Numbered from the stretch's first letter, positions 51,215-59,263 are shown. The stretch is 64,000 bases of DNA from Scatolibacter rhodanostii (GCF_900197595.1 NZ_FZLO01000001.1:372001-436000), one strand, 5' to 3'. Made by a program: numbers and translations. Notes: generated by a model from the letters alone, not told the origin.

Positions 51215-51223
51215 GTTTCACTC

Positions 51224-52516
51224 CTATCCTTTTAAATGGCTGTCGACTATTTGATGAAAATGTTTGATATCTTCCTCTGTGATATAAGGTTCTTGCCCCA
51301 TTTTGTCGGCTTCGTCTTTGAGTACAATCATACTGGTCGTGTTAAAACGTGCGCCCGATGCCATATAGGTAGCTGCTGATTTTTGTAGAGAAGTCTTTAG
51401 CTCCACTTTTTGGGGGTCAGCTTTCCAATCGCCAAATAATTCATAACGCAGCATATTGTCGCCTTCTTGAATGGGATAATTGTAGAATTGTCGTTGCACT
51501 CGTACAATATTACTTTTATCATTGTCCAATACCAGTGACAGATGGCTGTCATATAACCAGCTTTCGCTCCAAAAACCTTTAATCGGCAGTTCAGGATAAT
51601 ACTGTTCATAAAAATCAAGAGCTAAGCGCATGGAAGATTTTAGTTTGTCAGGGGTGTATCCAGGACCAGATGGAATATGAAGAGCCAGTAAAAGGTCGCC
51701 CTCTGAAAGCGCAAGCTGCCATTCGCTTTTTAAAAGAGTAATCGGTTGTTTTTCTGCGAAACCCATTGGATTTATGCGATTAGCGGTAATAGACTCGTCG
51801 TTTTCTTCCCATATAGACTGAAAAGCACCCTTTTTATCATACACATCGTTGATTCCGTCATATTGTCCATCGCGGCGGAAACAGATTCCTTTGTGACTTA
51901 GTGCCACAACTTTGCCGTTTTTAGCATGGCGATACATCGAAAAGGCATCTCCAAATTTATAGGGGATAAAGAGAAAGCGGTCAAATAGAAAGATGGAACA
52001 GGTATAAAAATTCATATCCCAAGGGAAATCAGAAACGGTGACGTCATTTTTTTCAATATATTTCTGAAATTGTGCTTTCATAGGCCTGAACGGAATTTCT
52101 TCATAATATTCTTTTGGTACGCCGCGCCGTGCTAGTTTTTTCATGGCGGGTTCAACGCAAGCCAAAAGTAGGAGTAGTGAATAGAATTCAGGGTGTTGCA
52201 TGCCTTGAGCAGGTGTAAGGTTTGTATAATTATCAACATCGCATCGGTTGCGTGCCGAGCACATATCCGACACTAAAAAGCGAGTAAATTGAAATAATTT
52301 ACTGTTTTGCTCAATCGACTCAAGTGCCTGCAAAAAAGCCTGACGCTTCTCTTCAGATAATTCATATTGATTGAATATTTTGTTTAAGAAAGTGCGATTG
52401 ATTAAAACAGTTTGCTCATCAGCTTTATAATCAATATAAAGTTCTGGCAATCCTTCCGGTAGATTTTGAAAACCACAATATTCTGAAAGATTTTCATATG
52501 TTTCTTTTGTTTTCAC
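51224..52516 (-). CDS. GNAT-like acyltransferase domain protein
   Basis: A 430-residue soluble protein resembling the two-domain NAT_N / GNAT_C type acyltransferases of gut Clostridia: an all-helical N-terminal part (1-150) and a C-terminal part with FLFIPYKFGDAFSMYRHAKNGKVVALSHKGICFRRDG, LLALHIPSGPGYTPDKLKSSMRLALDFYEQYYPELPIKGFWSESWLYD and a final HFHQIVDSHLKG helix. The acyl donor and acceptor are unknown. GTG start after GGAGG. It sits between the two DUF4832-type genes, which implies action on the same carbohydrate, for example acylation or transacylation of an amino-sugar; this is inference. Confidence 0.7.
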   Translation of the reverse strand: MKTKETYENLSEYCGFQNLPEGLPELYIDYKADEQTVLINRTFLNKIFNQYELSEEKRQAFLQALESIEQNSKLFQFTRFLVSDMCSARNRCDVDNYTNLTPAQGMQHPEFYSLLLLLACVEPAMKKLARRGVPKEYYEEIPFRPMKAQFQKYIEKNDVTVSDFPWDMNFYTCSIFLFDRFLFIPYKFGDAFSMYRHAKNGKVVALSHKGICFRRDGQYDGINDVYDKKGAFQSIWEENDESITANRINPMGFAEKQPITLLKSEWQLALSEGDLLLALHIPSGPGYTPDKLKSSMRLALDFYEQYYPELPIKGFWSESWLYDSHLSLVLDNDKSNIVRVQRQFYNYPIQEGDNMLRYELFGDWKADPQKVELKTSLQKSAATYMASGARFNTTSMIVLKDEADKMGQEPYITEEDIKHFHQIVDSHLKG

Positions 52517-52541
52517 TATGATAAACCTCCGTTTCAGTCAT

Positions 52542-53870
52542 TTATAAAATGTTTATTTGTCCCATTGGATAGTAGCCATTGATTTCGCCATGAATAGCCA
52601 GTTTAATATTGCCAATCTCTCGCAAACCTGTTTCTATACCGATTTCCAAAGTGTATTCTCCAGTTTTCACTTCATCAGAAATCAAGAAGCTTTCTTCCCA
52701 AAGTATATCCATCTCCGGCAGCCATGACCGCAAATCAGTTTTGCTTGTAAAACAATATATTGCGGTATCATTTCGCAGCCGCAGAACCAATGGATAATTC
52801 ATATAAATAGGTGCTACTCCTACATTTTCTATTAGAGAAGATATTATTAGAGATTCTCCTGATATTACTTGTCTTGGAAAAGTGAATTTATGTAATTCAA
52901 AGCGGTATCCCATCTTTTTTAGCCATCGTTCTACCGGTGCTTTCCATGCAAGGGGAACAGGAGCGGCTTTTCCGTTATAAGACGAAATGTGCCATTTGAG
53001 GGATTCATCAATGATATAGTCAATATTCCAACCCTGCCTATACCAATCGTTCATATCCCAGCAAGCTTCAAAAACAACAGGTGACTTTTCCCAAGCATTG
53101 GCCATGCCGAAATTTTGAATATTCTGCGGATAAAAATCTTGCATATGTGACCATTCTGTACCGTGAAATCCGCCCATGTCGCCTAGACAATCTACACGAA
53201 AGCCAACAGGTACTTTTCGAGCTCGAATTACTTTCAAGGATTTTGGATCATGCAGCAAAGCTAGCAGTGGCGTTCGTTTGAAGCAGTCCAGATAAGCATT
53301 GGATAGGATTGCAATTGCTTCTTCACTCAAAAATTCAGTGCCGCCGCCCTCGCCCCATGCACCAACCAATGCCATATCAACGGAATGAATCAACGGATTT
53401 CCGTCAAAATGCGCTGCAAAAGCACGAATAAAAGCTGACCAGTAAGAGAAGTAAGGAGAATCTATAGGGTCAATACGCCAAAAAGGAAAATCGGGTTCTT
53501 CTGGGCACTCTGCTCGAAACCATGAGGGAATATCATCATTATCACCCAGTGCATAGGGGGAACAACGTACAACGGCGGTACACCCCAACTCATAAGCTTT
53601 TTGCAACCTGTCTTCTAAACAATTCCAGTGATAAACACCTTTTTCGGTTTCAATTTCATTCCACCGAGCACTGCAAAACATAATTTTACTGTCAGGATGA
53701 TTGTAGGTAAGGCTGTCAGGTGTAAATTTATATTTTTCAGCTAGTTTTTCGTCATCTTGCAAAAGATGAATGTTTTCTTCCGTAAGAGGAGGTGCGGCAA
53801 TAAAACCGATACCGGGGTTTGTGAGAAGTTCATGGCTGATAGTGGGATAAACAGTAATGAGATTTTCCAT
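52542..53870 (-). CDS. DUF4832-domain protein, putative glycoside-active TIM barrel
   Basis: A 442-residue protein: an N-terminal barrel-like domain starting NPGIGFIAAPPLT, with ARWNEIETEKGVYHWNCLEDRL, AVVRCSPYALGDNDDIPSWF, SVDMALVGAWGEGGGTEFLSEEA and FEACWDMNDWY, and a C-terminal beta domain (about 310-442, FTFPRQVISGESLIISSLIENVGVAPIYMNYPLVLRLR). This is the layout of DUF4832 proteins, presumed glycoside hydrolases; GAWGE looks like an acid/base Glu at the end of a barrel strand. No signal peptide, so it would act on imported sugar. ATG 53870 chosen for AAAGGAG; longer openings overlap the next gene. Confidence 0.75.
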   Translation of the reverse strand: MENLITVYPTISHELLTNPGIGFIAAPPLTEENIHLLQDDEKLAEKYKFTPDSLTYNHPDSKIMFCSARWNEIETEKGVYHWNCLEDRLQKAYELGCTAVVRCSPYALGDNDDIPSWFRAECPEEPDFPFWRIDPIDSPYFSYWSAFIRAFAAHFDGNPLIHSVDMALVGAWGEGGGTEFLSEEAIAILSNAYLDCFKRTPLLALLHDPKSLKVIRARKVPVGFRVDCLGDMGGFHGTEWSHMQDFYPQNIQNFGMANAWEKSPVVFEACWDMNDWYRQGWNIDYIIDESLKWHISSYNGKAAPVPLAWKAPVERWLKKMGYRFELHKFTFPRQVISGESLIISSLIENVGVAPIYMNYPLVLRLRNDTAIYCFTSKTDLRSWLPEMDILWEESFLISDEVKTGEYTLEIGIETGLREIGNIKLAIHGEINGYYPMGQINIL

Positions 53871-53899
53871 AGCGTGTTCACTCCTTTTCCCTTGAAGGT

Positions 53900-54127
53900 T
53901 TATGATGTATGTTGTTCCGTTGTGTAAATTTCCTTGAATACGCTGCAACCCATAGATTGATAAAATGCAACTTTTTCATGTAAGTCTTCTACTGTGCAAT
54001 CTAAAGCCTTGGCAAGGCAGGCATAACATCGAACCGTGGCAATTTGTTTCCCCAACAATTTGATGTTGAGAGCCACTTCGTTATTAGTAACAACGCATCG
54101 ACAAGCGGAACAATGAATAGTCTTCAT
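53900..54127 (-). CDS. CxxC mini-protein (zinc-ribbon-like), 75 aa
   Basis: MKTIHCSACRC near the start and RCYACLAKALDC in the middle give two CxxC pairs, as in a zinc ribbon, followed by a helix (TVEDLHEKVAFYQSMG) and CSVFKEI. No catalytic domain. It overlaps the upstream oxidoreductase stop by ATGA and precedes the DUF4832 gene by 29 bases, so it is an integral member of the operon. Similar mini-proteins of unknown function occur beside Gfo/Idh/MocA genes in gut Clostridia as far as I recall. Confidence 0.75.
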   Translation of the reverse strand: MKTIHCSACRCVVTNNEVALNIKLLGKQIATVRCYACLAKALDCTVEDLHEKVAFYQSMGCSVFKEIYTTEQHTS

Positions 54128-55398
54128 CGGGCAGTTTCTTCTGACAAGGAGTGTTTTAATTCATCAATGTCAATTGATTTTCTGCTCACTCGTGAAAGCT
54201 CCGCTGCATAGGCCATAATATGACTTTCAACTGAGCGGTCAATAGAAGAGCGGCTTTCATTTTCGTTTGACTCAGACTCCATAATGTTGAAAAAATCTTG
54301 CATCAATCCTGTGTCACCGCCACCGTGAAAACCAGACACGATTTTTGGTGTAATCAGCTGTGCTGTTTGAGAATCCGATTGATTAGAAGCGAAAGGAATC
54401 ACTTCAATTCGATTTAGGCTGTCATCTCCGCGAATTTCTCCGTTTTCACACATGATTTTTAAAGTTCGAGACATTTTGTTTGTGAAAGCACTTAGTGTAA
54501 AGGAGACATTGACTCCATTTTTAAACTGGATAATGGAAACTTGATTGTCACAGACATCGTTGTCACAACGGTAAACACAGCGTCCATAAGGGCTTGTTTC
54601 CAACGCTTTTAGGAGACCTTCTTCGGATTGATCCGGACTGACAACGGTGGCTGGCCAGTCACCACGAATTGGCAAATACATTTTGCGGGCATCAAATCGG
54701 CAATTTTCAGCGGCTGGGCAATGCAGACAACGATTTGTACTGTTTGCAGGAGCATTTGACGCTTTAAAATACTGCAAGTCACCGAAAGAAGAGATACTCT
54801 TTGCTTCACTGCCAATCAACCAAGATAAAATATCCATGTCATGACAGGATTTCTGCATCACTAGAGGAGAGGTTTCGGAAGATTTTCTCCAATTGCCACG
54901 AACAAAGGAATGAGCCATATGAAAATTCCCGATGTTCTCGTTATGCTGGATAGAAACAATCTTTCCAAGTTGATTGGAATCGATGATTTCTTTTATCGTG
55001 CTGAAAAAAGAAGTGTAGCGCAAGACATGACATACAATTACTTTTCGCCCTAACGCGTTAGCTTTATCACGAATTTTAATACATTCCTGCGGTTCGGGTG
55101 AAATTGGTTTCTCCAACAATAAGTCATAACCCAAATCTAACAAGCTCATAGCCTGCTCATAGTGGTTTTTGTCCATAGAGGAGAGAATCACCGCATCTCC
55201 TATTTTTCCCTTATCTAGGAAAAGCTGAAAATTATCGAAAACAAACTCTGGCGATACCTCATATTTGTTTTGCGCTATGCTACGCCGTTCGAGATTAGGC
55301 TCTACGATAGCTTTAATTTCAGCTTTTCGATTGTAATAGGCATAGTCTGCATAGATTGTTCCTCGCTGACCGGCACCTATCAAAATCAACTTTAGCAT
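54124..55398 (-). CDS. Gfo/Idh/MocA-family oxidoreductase with a cysteine cluster
   Basis: First gene of the ten-gene operon, 424 residues. N-terminal Rossmann domain LKLILIGAGQRGTIYADYA, then VILSSMDKNHYEQAMSLLDLGYDLLLEKPISP with the family's EKP motif, and a C-terminal catalytic domain with VMQKSCHDMDILSWLIG (the CHDxD-type His). Unusual is the insertion NRCLHCPAAENCRFDARKMY...YGRCVYRCDNDVCDN, six or so Cys suited to a metal site. The family oxidises or epimerises sugars with NAD(P), or cleaves glycosides by an oxidation-elimination route (GH109-like). Start ATG 55398; an in-frame GTG at 55407 lies within the GGCGGTG binding site. Confidence 0.85.
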   Translation of the reverse strand: MLKLILIGAGQRGTIYADYAYYNRKAEIKAIVEPNLERRSIAQNKYEVSPEFVFDNFQLFLDKGKIGDAVILSSMDKNHYEQAMSLLDLGYDLLLEKPISPEPQECIKIRDKANALGRKVIVCHVLRYTSFFSTIKEIIDSNQLGKIVSIQHNENIGNFHMAHSFVRGNWRKSSETSPLVMQKSCHDMDILSWLIGSEAKSISSFGDLQYFKASNAPANSTNRCLHCPAAENCRFDARKMYLPIRGDWPATVVSPDQSEEGLLKALETSPYGRCVYRCDNDVCDNQVSIIQFKNGVNVSFTLSAFTNKMSRTLKIMCENGEIRGDDSLNRIEVIPFASNQSDSQTAQLITPKIVSGFHGGGDTGLMQDFFNIMESESNENESRSSIDRSVESHIMAYAAELSRVSRKSIDIDELKHSLSEETAR

Positions 55399-55423
55399 GT
55401 TACACACCGCCCATAATCAATTC

Positions 55424-55454
55424 GTTTACTTATGTTACGTAATATTTAGTAAAC
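55424..55454 (-). promoter_or_regulatory. nested palindromic operator downstream of the operon promoter
   Basis: Outer arms GTTTACT (55424-55430) and AGTAAAC (55448-55454) enclose TTACGTAA (55435-55442). It lies just after the transcription start. The 10-mer around its centre recurs, inverted, at 55921-55930, and its right part TAATATTTAGTAAAC recurs at 55773-55787. Confidence 0.6.
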
Positions 55455-55463
55455 TTTTTGCTT

Positions 55464-55492
55464 AGTATAGCACCAAAAATTTGCGTTGTAAA
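55464..55492 (-). promoter_or_regulatory. promoter of the ten-gene sugar operon
   Basis: On the - strand TTTACA (55492-55487), 17 bases, TATACT (55469-55464). Confidence 0.7.
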
Positions 55493-55597
55493 TAGAAAAT
55501 ATAAAAAAACATTAGAAAATTTATTATATATGCATAGATATGTATGGAATTACGAAATCTTGACAGGAGCTTAAAAATATACGCTAATTTTCTAAAT

Positions 55598-55684
55598 AAA
55601 ACAGCAAAGGTGCTACGGAATAATCCCGCAGCACCTTTGCTGTTTTATGCGTTTCAGTATGTCACAAAATCTTTTTCTTGTCAA
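55598..55684 (-). promoter_or_regulatory. promoter plus terminator-type hairpin in the divergent control region
   Basis: A 17-bp perfect stem AAAACAGCAAAGGTGCT/AGCACCTTTGCTGTTTT (55598-55614 with 55626-55642, three more pairs past a mismatch) lies between divergent genes where no gene ends. On the - strand TTGACA (55684-55679), 17 bases and CATACT (55661-55656) would start a transcript about 8 bases before the hairpin. U-rich tails exist on both sides. Confidence 0.55.
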
Positions 55685-55716
55685 GCTATCTCAACGAAAA
55701 AAATTAAAAAATTAGA

Positions 55717-55745
55717 TTGACAAATTAACGATATTCCTGTATAAC
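55717..55745 (+). promoter_or_regulatory. promoter of the LacI-family regulator gene
   Basis: TTGACA (55717-55722), 17 bases, TATAAC (55740-55745). The transcript passes through palindromes at 55759-55780 (AAATATTATA/TATAATATTT), 55792-55806 (AGAGCTT-A-AAGCTCT) and TTACGTAA at 55922-55929 before the gene. Confidence 0.7.
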
Positions 55746-55969
55746 AAGCTTATCATTAAAATATTATAGTTATAATATTTAGTAAACAAAGAGAGCTTAA
55801 AGCTCTTAAAAAATTATAATTTAGAATTTATATTTGTAAACTTATAGGCAGAAAATCTATGCTATAAAAATAAAATGAATTTCTGTTGGCATGATTACGA
55901 TAACGTGACAAAATATAAAAATTACGTAACTAGTTAGATGAATATCTACAAAAGGAGATGAATAAAGAT

Positions 55970-56980
55970 ATGAGTACCATTCGTGATGTTGCAAAATTAG
56001 CACAAGTTTCGACTGCTACTGTGTCACGAGTCATTAACAATGATTCTACTTACAAGATGACAGAAGCAACTAAAAATAGAGTTTGGGAAGCTGTCCGTGC
56101 GTTAAATTATAAAATGAATTCCCGTGCAAATTCGGTGTCTCCCACCGCCATAAAAACCAATGTTAAAATTGGGTGTGTCATCAGTGTTACAAAAGATAAA
56201 TATAACGACCCTTATTTCATGTCAATTTTATCGGGAGTAGAAGCCCGACTGCAAAGCAAAGGGTATCAATTGGCTTTTGTGCGCTCAAGTGCAGAGTTAG
56301 AAGATACGGCCATTCTTCATAGTGTGTTTCAAGAACAAGTAGCTGGACTGATATTGATGGAGTCTTTAGAAGCCAAAACATATGAGTATATTCGCAAACA
56401 AGTGCCGTGTATTGTGGGCATAGACACACGCCGCCCCGAAATTGATAATGTGGGATATGACCATTATGAAGTGGCAACCAACGCTGTGCAATATTTGATT
56501 GAAAAAGGCCACACACGCATTGGCTTTGTCGGTGGAAATGGAGTAAAAAACAGTATAAAAGATAGTTTGCGTTATAAGGGATATTATGCTACCATGCACG
56601 CAGCGGGTCTTCCTGTTCATGACGAGTGGGTCATTAATTGCCAATGGGATGAAGTTCTGTGTATGGAAAAGATTGCTGAATTGTGTTTGTTAAAAGAGAA
56701 ACCGACAGCGCTATTTGTTGCCAGTGATCTAATGGCTATAGCGGCTCTTAGTAGCTTATATGCTAATGGCGTTAGTGTTCCGAAAGAAATGGCGGTCATA
56801 GGATTATCGAATATCGAAATGGCAAGATATTCAAATCCGCCGTTAACAACATTGGAAATTCCAATGAAAGAAGTGGGAATGTTGGCGGTTGACGTCTTGT
56901 TAAACCGTATGAGCGGAGATGATTTACTACCGAGAAAATTGATTCTTCCCACAACACTAATCGAGCGCAATTCGACGTGA
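55970..56980 (+). CDS. LacI-family transcriptional regulator
   Basis: A 336-residue repressor: HTH STIRDVAKLAQVSTATVSRVINN with the hinge, then a periplasmic-binding-protein-like effector domain with DPYFMSILSGVEARLQSKGY, AGLILMESL, VGYDHYEVATNAVQYLIEKGHTRIGFVGG, PTALFVASDLMAIAALSSLYANGVSVPKEMAVIGLSN and a final TTLEIPMKEVGMLAVDVLLNRM. I take the ATG at 55970, 12 bases after AAAGGAG; an ATG at 55958 touches that site. It is divergent from the sugar operon, whose promoter region carries matching palindromes, so local control plus autoregulation is likely. The effector sugar is unknown. Confidence 0.92.
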   Translation: MSTIRDVAKLAQVSTATVSRVINNDSTYKMTEATKNRVWEAVRALNYKMNSRANSVSPTAIKTNVKIGCVISVTKDKYNDPYFMSILSGVEARLQSKGYQLAFVRSSAELEDTAILHSVFQEQVAGLILMESLEAKTYEYIRKQVPCIVGIDTRRPEIDNVGYDHYEVATNAVQYLIEKGHTRIGFVGGNGVKNSIKDSLRYKGYYATMHAAGLPVHDEWVINCQWDEVLCMEKIAELCLLKEKPTALFVASDLMAIAALSSLYANGVSVPKEMAVIGLSNIEMARYSNPPLTTLEIPMKEVGMLAVDVLLNRMSGDDLLPRKLILPTTLIERNST

Positions 56981-57022
56981 CAGATTCATGCGAATAGGGG
57001 TAATGTTTCCTGTTAAAAAACA

Positions 57023-57066
57023 AAAAAAGAGGTGCAGCTTGCTAGCTAAGCTGTACCTCTTTTTAT
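57023..57066. terminator. bidirectional terminator between the lacI-type gene and the next dehydrogenase gene
   Basis: AAAGAGGTGCAGCTT with AAGCTGTACCTCTTT, one G-U pair, loop GCTAGCT, A-run before and T-run after. Confidence 0.88.
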
Positions 57067-57079
57067 TTATGGAAAAAGC

Positions 57080-58201
57080 TTAAAAGTAAATTGTTTTTCC
57101 TTCTTGAGCAGAACGATAAGTAGCTTCGATAATTTGTGTGACAACAGCCGCCTCTTCCGGTTTTGTTACAGGTGGAATGTTATGAATAACACTATAAATC
57201 CACTGCTTAGCTTCGTATTCTTCACCAGTCAAGTTTTGCCCTTTAAATAGAGTTCTGGCGGTATTATTAGGCTTTACATCTTTTGTGTAAAAAGAACCGT
57301 CTTCGTCTCCGCAGAAACGTACCACGCCGCCATCTAAAAATTCTACGCCACCCTTTGTGCCGCATAGAGTCATATGAGAATCGCCTGCATAGTTTAAAAG
57401 CCATGCTGCTTCAATAACTAGTGTGGCACCATTTTTAAACCGCACATAAGACATGGCCGAGTCCTCAACACTGAAATCCAATTTTTCAGGATCCCAAATC
57501 CCCCACTCATTAGAGAGATAAGCTGTATCGGCAAGTTTTCGATAAACAGAACCGGTTACACTGGCAACATCATAGTTCTGAATCAGCGATAGAGCAGCAT
57601 CAATTGAATGAGTACCAATGTCAATCATAGGACCGCCGCCTTGCTGTTCTTTATCTAAGAATACACCCCAAAGCGGAACACCTCTTTTGCGGATAGAAGG
57701 TGCCTTGATATAGTAAATCTCGCCCAAATCGCCACGTTCGATCATTTTGCGAACATATTGATGAGAAGTTTGAGAGCGTGTTTGGTAACCAACGGTAAGG
57801 AACTTACCTGCTTTTTTTGAAGCCTCTACCATTCTTTGTGCTTCGACATAAGTAGTAGCCATTGGCTTTTCGCACATAACATGGTGCCCGCTTTCAAGAG
57901 CGGCAACTGCTAATTCGCAGTGAGAAACGTTAGGGGTTAAAACGTGAATGACTTCTAAATCTTCTTGTTTTAGCAGTAACTGATAATCGGTATAGACAAC
58001 AGCATCATCCGTACCAAATTCCTTTTTTGCTTTTTCAGCTCTTTCAGGAATTAAATCACAGAAGGCTGTAATTTTTACATTTGGCAATTTTGAAAGTGAG
58101 GGGAGGTGTTTTCCATTAGCAATTCCTCCGCAACCAATAATACCAATATGTACATCTCTTAAGACTTCATCTTTTTCTTCAGGAATAATTGAGATAGACA
58201 T
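57080..58201 (-). CDS. Gfo/Idh/MocA-family dehydrogenase (373 aa)
   Basis: Rossmann domain HIGIIGCGGIANGKHLPSLSKLPNVKITAFCD, then HVLTPNVSHCELAVAALESGHHVMCEKPMATT (EKP motif with the catalytic Lys) and QQGGGPMIDIGTHSIDAALSLI (catalytic D...H) in the C-terminal domain. NAD(P)-linked oxidation or reduction of a sugar or inositol is expected. It follows the 58214 gene by 12 bases with AAAGGAG, so the two are co-transcribed, as is common for pairs that handle keto-sugar intermediates. Substrate not predictable. Confidence 0.9.
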   Translation of the reverse strand: MSISIIPEEKDEVLRDVHIGIIGCGGIANGKHLPSLSKLPNVKITAFCDLIPERAEKAKKEFGTDDAVVYTDYQLLLKQEDLEVIHVLTPNVSHCELAVAALESGHHVMCEKPMATTYVEAQRMVEASKKAGKFLTVGYQTRSQTSHQYVRKMIERGDLGEIYYIKAPSIRKRGVPLWGVFLDKEQQGGGPMIDIGTHSIDAALSLIQNYDVASVTGSVYRKLADTAYLSNEWGIWDPEKLDFSVEDSAMSYVRFKNGATLVIEAAWLLNYAGDSHMTLCGTKGGVEFLDGGVVRFCGDEDGSFYTKDVKPNNTARTLFKGQNLTGEEYEAKQWIYSVIHNIPPVTKPEEAAVVTQIIEATYRSAQEGKTIYF

Positions 58202-58213
58202 GATTTGTCTCCT

Positions 58214-59200
58214 TTATAATGTAACAATTCTGTTTTCTCTGTTTGCAATGTAAGCATTTTCAAGTAATCTTGTGAGTTCTACTCCTTCACGAGCAGAAAA
58301 ATCTTTAGGTGTTCCCGTGCCTTCAACGCATGCTTTAACGAATAATACAAGAGGAATTGGCATTTCTTCAGGAAGATTTGGTGTAACACCAGATGAACCA
58401 ACATAATCAGAAAGGTCTTTGGCATACACTTTTACATCATTACCTACAGCAACTAAAGTAGCATCTGTACCATAAACTTCCACAGCACCTGGGGTATGGA
58501 ACGTAACAAAACTGGTTTCGCCCGTGCAAACAGCTCCATTCTCAAACTCGATAGAGGCTGTAGCAGATTCGTCAACTTTAGAGCCGAGAGGTTGAGTTAG
58601 CAAAGCGGATATGCGTGTGGGTTTGCCCAACAGCCAAGTCGCCATATACATTGGGTGGCAGCCCAAATCCATTAAAGCTCCTCCAGCAGTATCTTTTTCT
58701 TCAAACCAATATTCAGGCAGCCAATGGGAGCTGACACCGTCGTGGCCGTTACGAATGCGGACGAGCGAGATTTTTCCAAATTTGCCGTCGTCTATCATTT
58801 TTTTTGCAAGACGAGCAACTTGAGAAGTACGTTGTGGCAAAGAGATTGTAAAAGTAATGCCGGCTTTTTCAATAATGTCGGCTAGTTCTTCACATTCTTT
58901 AACCGTAGGTGCCATTGCTTTTTCTGTGAAAATATGCTTGCCGGCTAAAGCAGCTTTTTTTAGAATCTCAAAATGCTGCGTGGTAGGAGCGTCACATACA
59001 ACAGCTTCTACATTTGTGTCTGAAAGAAAATCATCCAAGTCACTGTAGTAAGAACACTTTAGTTCTTCAGCCCATTTTTCTCCTCGTTCACGATTGTCAT
59101 CCCAAACAGCGGTAATTGTGGCCAACCCAGTTTTTAACACCGTATCAGCATATCCCTCTGCATGAACATGCCATTTGCTAATCATTCCAACTTTAAGCAT
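58214..59200 (-). CDS. Gfo/Idh/MocA-family dehydrogenase (328 aa)
   Basis: Begins MLKVGMISKWHVHAEGYADTV, a Rossmann domain lacking the standard GxGxxG (GMISKWHVHA instead), followed by AVVCDAPTTQHFEILKKAALAGKHIFTEKAMAPT (EKA in place of EKP) and DTAGGALMDLGCHPMYMATWLLG. These departures define a divergent subgroup rather than decay, since the frame and length are intact. ATG 59200 with AAAGGAGG 7 bases before; an upstream opening to 59221 covers that site. First gene of a two-gene unit with the 57080 gene; its promoter is overlapped by a 10-bp inverted repeat. Confidence 0.88.
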   Translation of the reverse strand: MLKVGMISKWHVHAEGYADTVLKTGLATITAVWDDNRERGEKWAEELKCSYYSDLDDFLSDTNVEAVVCDAPTTQHFEILKKAALAGKHIFTEKAMAPTVKECEELADIIEKAGITFTISLPQRTSQVARLAKKMIDDGKFGKISLVRIRNGHDGVSSHWLPEYWFEEKDTAGGALMDLGCHPMYMATWLLGKPTRISALLTQPLGSKVDESATASIEFENGAVCTGETSFVTFHTPGAVEVYGTDATLVAVGNDVKVYAKDLSDYVGSSGVTPNLPEEMPIPLVLFVKACVEGTGTPKDFSAREGVELTRLLENAYIANRENRIVTL

Positions 59201-59235
59201 TTTAGTGCCTCCTTTATTCAAAACAAATTGTTGGC

Positions 59236-59263
59236 ATCATTATACAGTGAAAAGTATAATGAT
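59236..59263 (-). promoter_or_regulatory. inverted repeat over the -10 box of the dehydrogenase pair
   Basis: ATCATTATAC (59236-59245) and GTATAATGAT (59254-59263), perfect 10-bp arms with an 8-base spacer. On the - strand a TATAAT (59244-59239) lies within the arm. Confidence 0.55.
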
